Shown: piece by piece, positions 1 to 11,960 of the stretch
Layout: every line of letters begins with the position of its first letter
Position numbering within the stretch: the stretch's first letter is position 1
Origin: Ectocarpus siliculosus
Taxonomy: Eukaryota > Sar > Phaeophyceae > Ectocarpales > Ectocarpaceae
DNA length: 64,000 bases
Assembly: GCA_000310025.1 (NCBI GenBank)
Contig: FN649738.1
Coordinates: 127,032 to 191,031 of the forward strand
Direction of reading: 5' to 3'
The notes under the pieces: generated by a model
The model's database searches: none
What the model saw: the letters and a program-made list of their open reading frames with translations, nothing else
Told to the model about the DNA's origin: nothing
Position numbers and translations under genes: made by a program

Positions 1-246
1 CGATCATGAGTCCTACCCTACAGCTACATGATAGCAAACGCCCCGCACAACCATCACCACGTGATGGCGCCAAGGAGGCGCGGGCGAGCACTGCCGTCAC
101 AACCTGGCGCCGACGGAGTGGTATGCAACCATGCGTGAGGATGGCGAGGAGGGAGGGATGGTGTTTCTCTTCCCTCGACTACGACACACTCGCTCGAGTT
201 CACCTCGATGGGTCCCCGCCAGAGGCCACGCAAGAATCAATAACAG

Positions 247-875
247 TGCACATCACCGACAACAATTACCATCGCAACCATCAACACTTCACACGGCCAA
301 TACCACCACACCCACCCCAAATGCGACAATATTAACATCACCACCACCAATAACAACAATAGCACCATCACCAACACCAACACTCATCAGCAGTCCCCAA
401 CAACACCACCAACAACGCCAACAACACGACCATACCAACAGCAACACCCCCAACAACACCGCCACCACCAACATCACCAAGAATCGCTTACCCAGAGGCC
501 TTCGCCGCACAGCAGTACGACACCCCCAGAAGGTCACACGTGTTGGTCGGGTCGAACGGGTATTCCGTGCAGCTGGTTTCCTTCGGGTACAAATGAAACG
601 GAACATGCGGCGCGAAGGAGAAGCTAAGCATACGAGGTCAGGAGGCGGCGCTCGTCCGCGAGTTGGTGGTTCGCCGTTGCCGTTGGCGTTGATTGGTCAG
701 GCGGTGGGGAGGGCAATGGCTTGTTGTCCTGGCGGTGGTGTTGTGTTGGTTGTGTTGTGTTAGTGGCATTGTGTTGGTGGCGTTGGCGGTGCTTGGTTTG
801 GCGGCGGGGAGGGCATGTATGTGGTGGGTTGGTGCTGGTCGTGGTGGTTGCCGTCTGCCGTATGTAGGTGTCCCG
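247..875. repeat. Opposed AC-rich and GT-rich tracts
   Basis: From about 247 to 480 the plus strand is almost only A and C (degenerate ACC/AAC triplets). From about 690 to 875 it is G/T-rich (degenerate TGG/TTG triplets). The two blocks are approximate reverse complements in composition, so they could pair imperfectly across a ~200-bp loop. This is low-complexity DNA; the open frames through it (His/Asn/Thr-rich one way, Val/Gly/Cys-rich the other) are by-products. Confidence 0.6.
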
Positions 876-1030
876 TTTGTTGTGCGGCGCCCTCTTATAT
901 GTTGGCTCCCATTTTGTTCAAGCGCAAACTGGCGTTTGGACACCGGTACTGCTGTAGTTTGGGCTGGGTGCTCCGGTTGAGTCCTTCCTTACCCGCCCAC
1001 CACCATCACGACCACCACCAACAACAACAA

Positions 1031-1087
1031 CATGTTATCATGTTATCATGTTATCATGTTATCATGTTATCATGTTATCATGTTATC
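1031..1087. repeat. (CATGTTAT)7 octamer tandem array
   Basis: Seven perfect head-to-tail copies of the octamer CATGTTAT, preceded by a short CAA/ACC tract. A length-variable microsatellite is the simplest reading. Confidence 0.9.
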
Positions 1088-1344
1088 CCCACCTCCGCAA
1101 AGGGAGAAGACGCACGAGGTGCACACGTCGGACCCAATGCACTCGTCGAACTCCTCCTCGCAGCCCCTCCCCTCAGAAGTGTCAGAAGTCGTTGCCGCGC
1201 TTGCTCCTCTTCCATAGTCGCTGGAAATTACACCGCCGACAAGCAGAAGGAGGACAGGTAGCGCTGCAACCCTTAGCAGCTGTGGTCCTCGATTTCCGAG
1301 CATCGGGGGCCATTTTCAGCCGGTCTGTGGAGAGCAAGAGGCGC

Positions 1345-1480
1345 GCGCGCGGGGGGGGGGGGGAGGGGGGCGTACTTCTTTGTTTTGCATATGCCTTAGT
1401 TGTTGGGCCGTTGACCACGCGTCCTCGAGAGTACGGGGCATTGTTCCCACAGGATCGATGATCAACCATGGCCAATCGTT
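1345..1480 (+). repeat. Poly-G-headed dispersed repeat fragment
   Basis: A poly-G run is followed by TTGGGCCGTTGACCACG and then a segment ending near GTTCCCACAGGATCGATGATC. The second part recurs inverted at about 29,375-29,462. The first part resembles the start of the ~600-bp repeat at 7,157 (poly-G, then a GTTGGACCATTGACC-like string). These look like one repeat family with a homopolymer-G end, present here as a truncated copy. Confidence 0.55.
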
Positions 1481-2155
1481 CCGTCTTAGCTTGCCACCGT
1501 GGGCCCAAAACAGTTTTCCCTTTCCGTTCTGTCCTATGGAAATAATTTCCCGCCCTTTCAGCCCACGCCAAAATAGTTACCGCGCCCGGGGGGGGGGGGG
1601 CTAGGCCTGCCTCACTGGCTTGCCATTCTTTCGTTTTTAAGCCAGCGGACACGAGGGAATAATACACCGTGTCGAGACAGCAGTGACGAAAGGGTGAGGT
1701 GAGTGCGACGCGTAGGAGCTTGGTGCATGTGATGGGCAGATGTCGCTAAACCCCAACGTGCGCGTGACAGCGATACAGCTGAGGATGTGTCTCTACAATG
1801 ATAACAAGAAGGCGACCGCGCAAACACATCGCTGTTTCCCGGCTTACCATGAGATAGATACTGACTACTGATACATTGCTGCATTTTATCGAAGGCGTTT
1901 CGCACACTGCTCCGCTCTCCACGATTGTCTGTATTTCCGTCTCCCCTTTTCTGTCTCCCGCTCGCAAACCAAGGATAATGCACCATCCTCGTTGTTCTTC
2001 CCCTTATCGGCGAACGCAAGAAGAGATTACTGCCGTCGATACCAAGGCTTTCCTTTTTTGTATCGCGTGTGCCCGAGTGCGCTAACAAAGCACGGGCCCC
2101 CCCGACCAAAACAAATTAGGGTAGGGGTACAAAAATACAGCAATATCATATACAC

Positions 2156-2340
2156 CAGTAGAGGTCCCTCTATAGTGCCGGTTGAATAGTGCCGGTGCCC
2201 GGTATAGTGCCGGTGTTTTCGGCGGGCACGCGCTGAATATTTCCAAGTTGTTTTGTAAATGTTTAGAATTGTATCGGTTCGGTAAGTGCGGGTGAATTGG
2301 CTAGGCACATGGTACGGGCACAAAACAGGGACCTCTACTG
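2156..2340. mobile_element. Pogo/Tc1-like miniature inverted-repeat element
   Basis: The element begins with CAGTAGAGGTCCCT and ends with its exact reverse complement, giving 14-bp terminal inverted repeats around 185 bp. The right end is followed by TA, as expected for Tc1/mariner-pogo elements; the left flank reads AC and so has lost a TA or is not a true end. The interior has three spaced copies of ATAGTGCCGGT. There is no coding capacity. Assignment to the pogo group rests only on the CAGTAG-type terminus. Confidence 0.5.
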
Positions 2341-3536
2341 TACCTGGTAGTCCACACAAGGGTAACACCCGTGGTGATACCAGCTGTTGCGTTGGTATCA
2401 TTTTCACCGAAGGTATCATTTGGTCGGTCGGTGAGAGGGTGGTATCTTCGGTGACGCTAGGTGGAACTTTAACCCTCGTACAGTAGTAGTACGCAGTTAG
2501 AAGTACAGGTTAAGGGTCGAGTAAAAATCTCGTCCGCTCAATTGGAGAGGATGTACAGTCCCGAGGCACGAAGGCTGACTTCGCTTCAGTATAGACAGTG
2601 TCCAAAATGCGCAAGGGACACTTCCCATGCCGAAGCCAAACCAGCAAATTATTCCAATACTAGGCAATGTAGAGCAGTCTCACCATCTTCAAGAGGGGAC
2701 ACGCGGCGTGAACGTATGTGCACAGCAAGTCAGAGGCCGAGGAGAGGCACACTCAGGCATCACACAGCAGTGTGCCACCCAGCGTACCACCTCTCACAAG
2801 CACGGTAGACAAAGGTTTCCCACGCACGCTTTCACACAGTCAGCGGTGGAGCGTACTGTAGTGACGACTACGGCGGGAAAACAGACATTTTAGTGCCTTG
2901 TCCATGCTGTGTCCCAAAGGTACCCCCATTTGGGCTTCCAGTACTAATAAAGAGGGTTCAACTTGATCTGAGAGAATTTGCACTTTCCCGGTCACGGGAT
3001 TCAGTCTACTACAGCCGCTATCGTGTGTGAGGTGTGCGGCATTTCTGTCGGGGGTGGTATCTTCCGTATACGGTATGCCCATGCATACCTCGTGCAACAG
3101 AACAGGTGTCACGTTCTGCATACAAATGCATTGTTTCCCGGGGAAGTCGCGATCTAGGGTTCAAGGAGATCCTATCTTGCCTATTGTACACGCAAACCTT
3201 CCGCGCTTCGCAGGAAGCTTTAGCTTTGAGAAATAGATGTATACCCGAAAAAGCGGCAGCCTCTCCCTCGCCATGAATTTTTCCGATCTTCCTAGCGAGC
3301 GGGACCGGGCGTACATAACCCGCGCCCAGTGCCGAAATATGTAGACCTCACAACATGTGCTGCAAGGGGTAGAAGCATCCAGGCACGAGAACACATCCGT
3401 CCCTCGCGGCAAGTTGCCGACTGGGGCTTGTTTCTCTTGTTCCCGTTACCTTACCCCCCCCTCTCCGCAAGGTAGGCATGGCATGTTGTGGGGTGCCGGG
3501 TACAGGGCACCAACGGCTCTCCCAAAACACGCTCGT

Positions 3537-3557
3537 GTTGTTGTTGTTGTTGTTGAT
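3537..3557 (+). repeat. (GTT)n followed by TCTTCGCATTAAA
   Basis: A GTT microsatellite followed within a few bases by TCTTCGCATTAAA. The same arrangement, (TTG)n then TCTTCACATTAAA, marks the repeat family at 10,562, 12,293 and 14,327, so this is probably a short terminal fragment of that family. Confidence 0.55.
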
Positions 3558-6500
3558 GTCTTCGCATTAAACTCGTGTCAGTTGCTCGTCCCAAAATCTA
3601 GCAAAGACGCGGTCCGTGGTCACAAAAATGCTACAAGAGCCATCAGAACATCTAAAGAACACGCAAACTAGCAAGAAAAGGGTACAATACACAAGCCCGA
3701 AGAGGTACACCTATACATCCCTGCAGCACGTTTGCGTGCCCCAAACTGAACTTCCCATCCACACACTACATTCGACTACAGCTGCATCATGCCCCCTGTC
3801 CCACACTTTACCAAAATGAATGTTTGTCGACTACAGTGTACAGCTGTCTGGAGTGCTGCCAGTACAACAACACCATGGTAGGCATGGCACAAGTTCGGGG
3901 CGCCCGACTGCTGTCTGAAGTGCGGTCAGAATGCGTCCGTGGACATACATGTAACGTCAAAAAGAACACCCAACCAACGCCATCATTGCACTTGACAATC
4001 ACCCAATCTACCCCCGGATCATCTATCTGTGTTGGACATAGCAGTGATAATAATCGACACTGACTAGGAATTGTTCCACTTCAAAAGGAGGTGGTCTCCC
4101 ACGATGCAGGTACACAATAAAGGCACCAGGGGTATCCGCGCCAACTCTGCCGCGTCTGTCTACAAAACCAGTGACGTCATGACACACACCCAACACCTAT
4201 GTTCAGGAAAAAAAATCTCGCGCCGAAGGGTAAACCAGCCCACTCAGCTCGTCACCACCTGTTCCCTCCTCCCCTTTGATGGCGAAGCCAGGATACTGAG
4301 ACAGTACAGCTCCCTCTAGCAAACCGAGGGCCGTGCACGTAGTGTCCATCCACCTTTCTGGTGGCGTCTACCTCCGTCCACAAAACTGAGATGGACATTG
4401 CTGTCTACTACACCGACGGCCGTGAGGCCCGCGCATCTGCATTTTTGTACCTGACGCGCCAGTGCCGACCCAACTCTACCACAACGCACGCCTCGCGGCG
4501 GGTACGCTGTAGCAAGAAGATATCGGTCCCTTGAGGGTGAGTCTAGCCATGCTCCCTAGAAATACCCCGCCCCTCGCTATGGGCCATGCCTAAGCAAGAG
4601 CCTTGCTTTGTCGCTGGGGGAAGAAGGTAATACACAACCAAAAACATCACAATAGCTACAAGGAGAGACCTCACCTCTTCCCACAGAGGGAGAATCCGCG
4701 GCGAGGTTATCGCTGAACGTATTGGATGCAGTGGTAGCGGGGCCGGGCCGTACGTCAGCACGGGAAGGGCCTAAGACAGGCTTTCCAATGGATCAAGGAG
4801 TGTTGAGGGAGGCAGCCGGTACCGCTCGCAAAGGTCAGCAGGCGGAGGAATATTTTTGGTTGTATTGTCTTGTCTTGAAATCACACAGCACTGTCACGGG
4901 TTGGCCAATCAATCACAGCTTCCCCACAGATATCCAATATAATCCCATATCCTCTCTCATGTGGCACGCCATCGTTGCTTCCAGCCGAAAGCGTTCCTGC
5001 CGTGAAAGCATGCCGAGCTGAGGAGCGTCCAACTGCTACCAGAGCTCGCACTGCTGCAGCAGTTTCGTAGTGCCTCTTTGGCGTGGGATCAGGCGTGGGA
5101 TCAGGACACGGTAGGAGAAGAGCAGACAGAGGCACACCGTAGGCCGCCCAGCCCCACGCCCGGCGGGCGCACGTGTGCATGCAGGACGTCACCCGCCTCT
5201 CGACGCGGCTACAGCAAGTACCTTGCACGGAGAAATGAGCGGAGTTAACAGCGGGAGAGCTTAGCGGGGGGGCTCCAGACACGTGAGATCTTCCTTCTTG
5301 GGATGGATGTGGGGTTGGTTGTGCGTTTCGACGATAGTCTCGTATCGACTCTAGAAAGAGGTATTGTTGACCGTTGTCGAAAATTAACGTCCTTTGTGTC
5401 AACTACTGCTGCTGTACCACCTGATCAAGAGCGGTTCAATTACCTAAAGGCATGTTGGAACTCTAACACGACTCCTACAATAGTCTCGAAACCTGTTGAA
5501 CCTCTACATAACACGGACGTACAGTATACAGCAGTGTTGCCTCACGCCCTCATTACTCTCGAGTTGGTGTGTGCTCTCCCGCAATGTGACGCGCGAGTAG
5601 AACGTGCGTATGACCCAATGAACACCGATCCACATAGGCAGAGCACCTCCGATTGTCCAATCATTTTTTAGTCACAGGTCAAAGGCTAAACCCAAGGCCT
5701 GCCGGCGAACCACCTGCGGGTAACCTGTACAGCTACAGCGTGGCGGGCGAACTCACTCATCACTTGTTGTGCTGTTGGACTCCCTTTAGTATGAGAGGCT
5801 TGACCCTGAGCACGCAGGAGAAGTCCGAAGGAGAAGACGATGGTCTGGTGTGGTGGAAATTACCTACTACTTGATCGGTGGAGACCAGCGGAAGGATGCA
5901 GAGAGACAAAACAGTGAACAGGATGCTGCAAAGGAGGTCGAGATCTCCAAAAGACAGCGGAGGAGCAGAGTGACTTCCAGAGAGGCAGAGTGAGAGGATG
6001 ACGCGGGTACACGCTCATCCCCGAAAGCATGGAATCGCAACCGTTCAGCAACGTCGACCAATCACACGTGTTCGGGCACGGGACTGGTACGCTTAGTTAC
6101 GTCACTGGCTTCAATTCAAAATCATGTTCTTGCGTGTTGAAGCGCGCTGGTGTCACCCGCAATCCAAATCCACACAAGATCCTGGAGACCCTATGTACTT
6201 ACTCGCGTAGCTCCTGGAACTATGTACCTTGACCAATCCCGTTCATCTTGGGTGTAACATACACATGCTTCTCGATGCAGAACGCGACGCAAAACTGAGC
6301 GCGTACGTATTTAGCAATACTTGTATGAAAAGTCCAATCAGTATCCATCTGGGTCACGTCAACACCATCAGGAAATCATCAGAAAAAATGAAATTGCACA
6401 CACACGCATACAATGCGTGCCCTTGTGGACAATTATCCACGGGTACCCAAATAGAATACCCACCGCCCAACATCTTCCCAGTACCGTAGTTGGCGGAGAG

Positions 6501-7156
6501 ATGGTATTGATCGGAAGATAGCACCGAGGTGCGCATTAAACGCCGAAAACGGCACGATATAATGTTATTGCCGCACTGGGACCGTTAACATCGCACTGGT
6601 TGCCCGATCTCCCTGACCCCTAAACCCAAGATTAATATTTTGTTAGCTGCCGGAAACAAGGTGCATATGCGGTACCTTTCATATCTTGGGAACGGTGTTA
6701 GCGGAGCACCACTCCTTCAGGAATTGTGAGGTCGCGGTTCACGATGGGTTCCATTGTTTTCATTCATTGATTGGTTGCAAGTTGCCAACCGTACACTCAG
6801 CTATGCGCACAACATACGAGGCAACCTACCCTACTCCACCTTACACAACGAAACTACACAATTAATGTACTGCTGCGTACGCACTGGTATTGCGGTGAGG
6901 AAAGACAGACGGAAACAAAAACGGGAGAGGACGTAAACACCGTATGAAACGGTACCCCAGATGGAAACTACATTGTTGTTGTCCTTGTCACGTCATAGCC
7001 AAACTGGCATCAAAACAGAAGACCGCTCGTATTTCACCGGGTTTTTCCCTGCTCAGATATGTATGTGCAAAAGACCGGCACGCCTACACCGCACATCATC
7101 TGCACGTACTGGAGCCACTACTCGCGGAAAGGTGGCACCGGTCGGGGAGATGGCGC

Positions 7157-7765
7157 CGGGGGGGGGGGGGGGGGTACTCATAGTCGTGCCGTAGTCGTTG
7201 GACCATTGACCTCACATCCCTGCAAAGTCGGGACGGAATACGGCAGGTTTTCACCGGACCAGGCTCTCCCATCACCAAGCACGAAGCGCCGTGAGGTATT
7301 CGGCGAGTCGCATGAAGGGTGAGCTGCATCCTGCAAAGGGTGTTCGGCATCTTGTGCTCACTTCCTTGCGTACGGATGACAGCTGCGTATGACTTAATAT
7401 ATATTGTGGTGCTTTCACTTCCAGAGACAGTTGTAAGCACTGTGTAACTGCCTCGAGGGTGCTAGACCAATTTAATACAACGTGGTGCGACCATCCCCTT
7501 TGCCCGGAGTGAAGGCTCTTGACCCCGCACAACATAATCTACTCGACCACCATTATGGTTACCGCAAAAAAAAAATGGAGGCAAAAAAAAAAGCGGTAAC
7601 CTCTTTGCCGAGCTCACGAAGTGATCGGCTTGTTTTACAACATCGCTGCCAAGCGACGAAACCCCAACCCCTATGGCAATCACCGGGGGCGGCGGCTTCT
7701 TTTACAACGTCATTGCCAAGCGACGAAAACCCGAACCCCGATGGCAAACGCCGGGGAATGGCACC
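7157..7765 (+). repeat. ~600-bp dispersed repeat, copy 1
   Basis: The repeat starts at a poly-G run followed by GTACTCATAGTCGTGCC and ends near CGATGGCAAACGCCGGGG. A second, inverted copy lies at 22,683-23,207 inside the first intron of the transporter gene. This copy has an internal ~70-bp tandem duplication around the CTTTTACAACGTC/CAAGCGACGAAA segment that copy 2 lacks. No terminal inverted repeats, target duplication or coding capacity were seen, so the class is unknown. Confidence 0.7.
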
Positions 7766-8455
7766 GGGGATCGATAAAAAAAACGAGGGAAACAACATGA
7801 GAAAAACGATCGCACCCCGTGCCATCTCTTCGTATTTTGCGGTACTCCCCTATACCTCCCCAGGATAACATACAGACAGTCAGACACACAAGATGACCAC
7901 GTATCTGTCTGCCGAGCCTGTTACCCACTGGGGAGATATCGCTGTATGCTGCTCGGAGAATCGTAGAAATATATGTTTGGTCGCGGCCGAACACTTCCTA
8001 ATCTAACATGGGCTCTTATCTGTGGAAGAAATGACTTTGTTTTGGTGTCACAGAAACAGACAATAAAAGCAGCATCATGCTCTCGAACGTGCCACGAACC
8101 GTACTGACAAAGCGCAGTAATCTGTAAGAGTATACTTGCACTGACGTACGACTAAACAACGCAATAAAGACTCTACTGTAGCTGCAAACACCTGAACTAC
8201 TTGCAAATTGGGCTGCTGAAGGCGTAATGTTTTCATTCATTACGAACACGACTCTGGAGTTTCTTGCAAAACCACGTAATAAGTATGTATCCTTCAAATG
8301 ACGAGCACAAGTCTGGGTCACTGGTCACCCATTACACCAAACAAACCACATCTACAGTACACTGTATACACTTATGTCCTGCGACAGACGTTGGGATACT
8401 ATACCCTGTATGCATACGACGGGGATCTCCACATTGTCCCCCCATACGTTGAGTC

Positions 8456-8480
8456 TTCTTGGTTGCTAGGCAACCAAGAA
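8456..8480. repeat. Perfect 11-bp palindrome (X-box-like)
   Basis: Arms TTCTTGGTTGC and GCAACCAAGAA are perfect complements around the 3-nt loop TAG. The left arm and loop recur at about 8,509-8,522 with a degenerate right arm. The core resembles the consensus bound by RFX factors in opisthokonts, but nothing here shows that such a factor acts at this site; a foldback remnant is equally possible. Confidence 0.6.
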
Positions 8481-9440
8481 TCTAAAAAAGTTACCACTGG
8501 AACCCGATTCTTGGTTGCTAGGCATGCAAGGTTCAAACAGAGTAACCGTCGGAACCCGAAGGGTTGGCGGCGAGTCGTTTCACTTCACAATCTTCTGAGC
8601 GTGTTTGCGCGGGATCGTTACGTCCGGCGCGTCGTCGTTAGAAATTCCACGAGTTCGAAAATACCGTTTATTTCACTTGGTTTCTTAATTGGTTTCTTAA
8701 TAATGATGGTGGGTGGCGGATTATTTCGAGCCCGGGTGTTTTCCCACCAAAGGAAGGAATTTCATCGCGACGCCAAACAATTGGGAAAAAAGAGGGCATG
8801 GTCCTCGATAGACCTTGCTATGTAGTACCCTCTATGAAGGACATCTCTACAGTCTCTTGGGTTCAGCTGCTTTGTGATGTGATTTACTTTCTTCTGGAGT
8901 CTGCATATTCTACTCTTGTACTAGTCGTATCGTAGCGGCGCAACGAACCGTACAGAAAACAGAAATATAGCACAACAACGTTAAATCAATGAACCACAGG
9001 TGCAAACAGCCCCACACGGCGTACACAAAAATGTTAAACTGGAGCAAAAAAATATACGCAGACTGTACTGCTGCTGTGCTTGACCGACGCGCCTATGATT
9101 CAAGCAACAAACATTCTCATGTGACTCCTGGACTGGTTTGGCGGCGTAGGCTGCGAAGAACGACATTTATCTTGGCCTTGCGAACAAGATGCTCAGCCCG
9201 GTCATTTCCAGCCGACGGTGCGTACTGCTCTAGTGGAACGAAAATTCCGACAGATCGGAGTACGGCGGCGGCGCCATCAACTTCCTACCCCCTGCACCCT
9301 CAACCTCCCCCGTGTCGTTCAGCTCCTCCTAGTCGGAATCGGAGTCCTCCGTAAAGTTGTGCATACTTCTATCTTCTCATCATTGAGCGCCGCCTCCGCG
9401 TCCGTGGCGAGAGTCTTGACTCATCATCCTGCTCCTCTAG

Positions 9441-9671
9441 CTACACCCAAGACTCAACCTCCTCGATGGCTGCCCGGGTGGCTGGCTTACCCGGAACGAT
9501 GCCGAGGTACGAGAGTACGTCGCATATCTCTGAGTCTTGTTCACCACAACTCCCCCCCCCCGCTACCTCCTTCACTCGCATACTGAGCGCATTGAGTGCA
9601 GCCGTGAGCCCGGCCACCCCGGAATCCTTATTCATGACGTTTGATGTCCCCCTTGCCTTTAAGGGATTCAT
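9441..9671 (-). CDS. Unidentified 76-residue open frame
   Basis: A minus-strand frame of 76 residues with a fairly coding-like composition (Ala/Val/Glu-rich, segments such as GVAGLTAALNALSMRVKEV and ICDVLSYLGIVPGKP) ending in a stop at its left edge. Its start codon abuts the inverted repeat at 9,673-9,704 whose arms are CCTCAATAGCGG. I do not recognise the family. It may be the tail of a transposase from a decayed element whose end is that inverted repeat, or a chance frame. Confidence 0.2.
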   Translation of the reverse strand: MNPLKARGTSNVMNKDSGVAGLTAALNALSMRVKEVAGGGSCGEQDSEICDVLSYLGIVPGKPATRAAIEEVESWV

Positions 9672-9672
9672 T

Positions 9673-9776
9673 CCTCAATAGCGGCACAAGTACCGCTATT
9701 GAGGGATGCATTCGTGCCAAGCGATTTTGTTGCCGTTATACTGGGCATCTCGCTATTGAGGGCACGCTGCGCTATT
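9673..9776. repeat. CCTCAATAGCGG hairpin plus two more CGCTATTGAGG copies
   Basis: The arms CCTCAATAGCGG (9,673-9,684) and CCGCTATTGAGG (9,693-9,704) are perfectly complementary around an 8-nt loop. CGCTATTGAG recurs twice more before 9,780, giving one inverted and three direct copies in ~100 bp. A partly similar string (CCCTCAATAAGTAGCGG) lies near 26,396. This looks like clustered or nested ends of one transposon family. Confidence 0.6.
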
Positions 9777-9796
9777 GAGGACCGTCCACTGTACAC

Positions 9797-11319
9797 CAGT
9801 GTTGGATATTGGGTATCGAATATCGATACAAAACTGATATATATCGCCGATACGCAGTATCGGTATTGCCGGTTTCCACGCCGATATTTGTCGATACGAA
9901 TCGGTATCGGTATCGATATCGGTATTCGATACTCGATATTTTGGCGCCCTTTTTACCGGGGGGGGGTCAGTTTCCCAGCTGTCTACCCCCTTTTTTCGCT
10001 CCCCGGAGGCGCCTACGCGCCTACTCCTGTCGCCCCCCACTGCCATCACAACCACACACCACACACACACCAGCCCCTGCCAGCCACACACCACACCAAC
10101 AGCGCCTGTGTCTCAGCTCCTGAGAACCACATCGGTGTGCAACATGAGCCTTCAAGAATTCGGCTTTGTCGCCGGCGATAGCGCTGCCTCTGCCGAATGA
10201 GTAGCAGTCATGCCCGTTATTTTAGAGTCAGCTTGCCTCCTTACTACGTAGATTTGGCGTTTCCCGCAGTTTCAGCAGAACTTTGTAGAACTATTGCTAC
10301 ATTAGTGCGAACAGAGGCCGTACCTCCTGCGGACAATTTATGCTGTGTGAACTTGGTTTTGGGACTTGAAATAAATACGTTATGGCAAGGTGTGCTTGAT
10401 TTCATGTCCGACCACTTGGTTGGGCGTGTGATCAATAGAGGTAGGTGATGTCGTGTTCAAGTTTGGCAAGCTTTTGATTTTCGCACATAATGTTTTCGCC
10501 ATGTTTTTTCTTTTTTTTCCTTTTGGCTGTTGGGTGTCTAAAGTTGATACTCGCTCAGAGTGTTGGATCAGTACGGACATACGAAGGTACTGGGTAGAGA
10601 GAGATCGGAACGGTTTTTAATGTGAAGACAACAACAACAACAACAACAACTCGCTCGAGGTGCATTGCTGATTGTTGGCACCCACAACTGGTGGGTGGAA
10701 TTTTGCATGCATAAATTTGAAGGTAGTAAGATAATATAAAACCAAGTGTTGTAGTTTTTTTCGCGTTTTTTTGTCATGAAATCCTGCTCGCAGCCGGGCT
10801 TGCACTGATTCGATCGCAACCGTACGGCGGTGTTTTAGTGTGTACGTGTATACACACATGCACACTGACTGTAAAATGTAAAATATATCTGGTGGACATA
10901 GCTACACAACCAACTCCTTCCTGCCTCTTGCACGATGCAGTTTTGTATGCGCAACATCACATCACAACGTGTGCCCTCTGTTGTTGTTGTGCTCGTGATG
11001 TTGTTCAACTATAACTGCACACACCTGGCACCTGGCAAACACCACTACTTCCATGCCGCCGGACCATGCGCGCACGTCTTGCGCACGGCTGTATACTTCA
11101 GATAAGGGTTCGGGTGTGCCAGGGTACGTGTAGTTGCGTAACCTTCGCTCTTCTTGTAGCCTGAGGCCTTCAAAACAGCCGTATCGATATCGAGTATCGA
11201 TACACGATACGTATCGAGCCATTTTCGGGATATCGAACAAAATATCGGTATCTGTGTTTTTTCTCGATACGATTGGCTTATTGTATCGAACCCTTCTGCC
11301 CGACCAATATCCAACACTG
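9797..11319. mobile_element. Complete non-autonomous hAT-type transposon
   Basis: The left end begins CAGTGTTGGATATTGG and the right end is its exact reverse complement (16 bp). The flanking octamer CTGTACAC is present immediately outside both ends (9,789-9,796 and 11,320-11,327), an exact 8-bp target-site duplication as the hAT superfamily makes. Inside both ends (about 9,813-9,945 and 11,180-11,300) are dense TATCGATA-type subterminal repeats in both orientations, a typical hAT transposase-binding layout. The 1,523-bp interior has no transposase frame but carries a copy of the (TTG)n-tailed repeat at 10,562-10,655. It would need a transposase in trans. Confidence 0.88.
10562..10655 (-). repeat. 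(TTG)n-tailed repeat family, copy inside the hAT element
   Basis: Read on the minus strand this copy runs from AGTACCTTCGTATGTCCG (right-hand part of the family) back through CCGTTCCGATCTCTCTCTACCC to CTTCACATTAAA next to a (TTG)n tract. The same order is seen at 12,293-12,370 plus 12,729-12,745 (interrupted by a SINE) and, diverged, at 16,714-16,800. A microsatellite tail suggests a retroposed short element, but no polymerase III boxes were found in it. Confidence 0.6.
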
Positions 11320-11327
11320 CTGTACAC

Positions 11328-11960
11328 CTCCATTTTCGTGCTGAATTTTGAATTTTGTCGTTTTAGACTGTAACGTCAGTAAATATGACAGTCCCGCGAG
11401 GAAGTTAATCCCGTTCCGCCGGCGGCTGGTGGCAGGTGGCAGGTACCTCATGGGCACACACATGATCCGACCCTCCACTTGGACGGCAATGCTCTCGACT
11501 CACACTGGCTGCAAGGGTTGAGCTTTGAGCAACCACCCTGCACCGGCGCGTCAACGAGCGGAGTGGAGGTTTCCTCCCAGCTTAGGGTTAGGCTCACCAG
11601 CTGCGGAAGAAGAGTAGGTAGTGCCGTGCGCGCAGTCAACTATTATTGTTGTGCCGCGCTTCACGCCTCGCGGTACAGCAGTACAAGGAAAAGCCGTGAT
11701 GCCGCGCGGGAACGGACACCCCAGTCCGGCCAAGCGTGATACCTGGCTCTCAGGGATGCGTCCCCAAGGTATAAGCGTGCCCTCGTGCACAATGATCACC
11801 GCCGACCACACTCTCAGCGACAGCGGGCTCCTCCATTACACAAGCAAGAGCCCTATCCCTGGACCCAAAACTCACGAACATAAAACAGCTGTCTTCGTGG
11901 GCCCAACGTTCGAGGGAAACATCGCGCTGGTGGTGGTGGAAAACAACCGTTACGGTCATC
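11328..11960 (+). other. Upstream region of the transporter gene
   Basis: About 630 bp between the hAT target duplication and the predicted start codon. It contains one exact TACAGCAGTA decamer (11,674-11,683). No TATA box or other convincing core promoter element could be singled out. The hAT insertion sits close enough to be within the promoter. Confidence 0.4.

Larger units (their letters stand above)
1..9440. other. Gene-poor left flank
   Basis: I see no coding exon with recognisable similarity, consistent codon bias or paired splice sites in this stretch. The open frames are short, overlap on both strands and are best explained by chance. It holds simple repeats (250-480, 690-875, 1,031-1,087, 3,537-3,557), poly-G tracts (about 1,351 and 1,590), a pogo-like inverted-repeat element (2,156-2,340), a ~600-bp repeat (7,157-7,765) and a perfect palindrome (8,456-8,480), each listed separately. 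A distant exon of an unrecognised gene cannot be excluded. Confidence 0.6.

Noticed and set aside
131-763. 210-residue His/Thr/Asn-rich frame
   Set aside because: It runs through a degenerate ACC/AAC tract; the composition is that of the repeat and there is no start or splice context.
1031-1087. CRISPR-like array
   Set aside because: The octamer copies are contiguous with no spacers; it is a simple tandem repeat.
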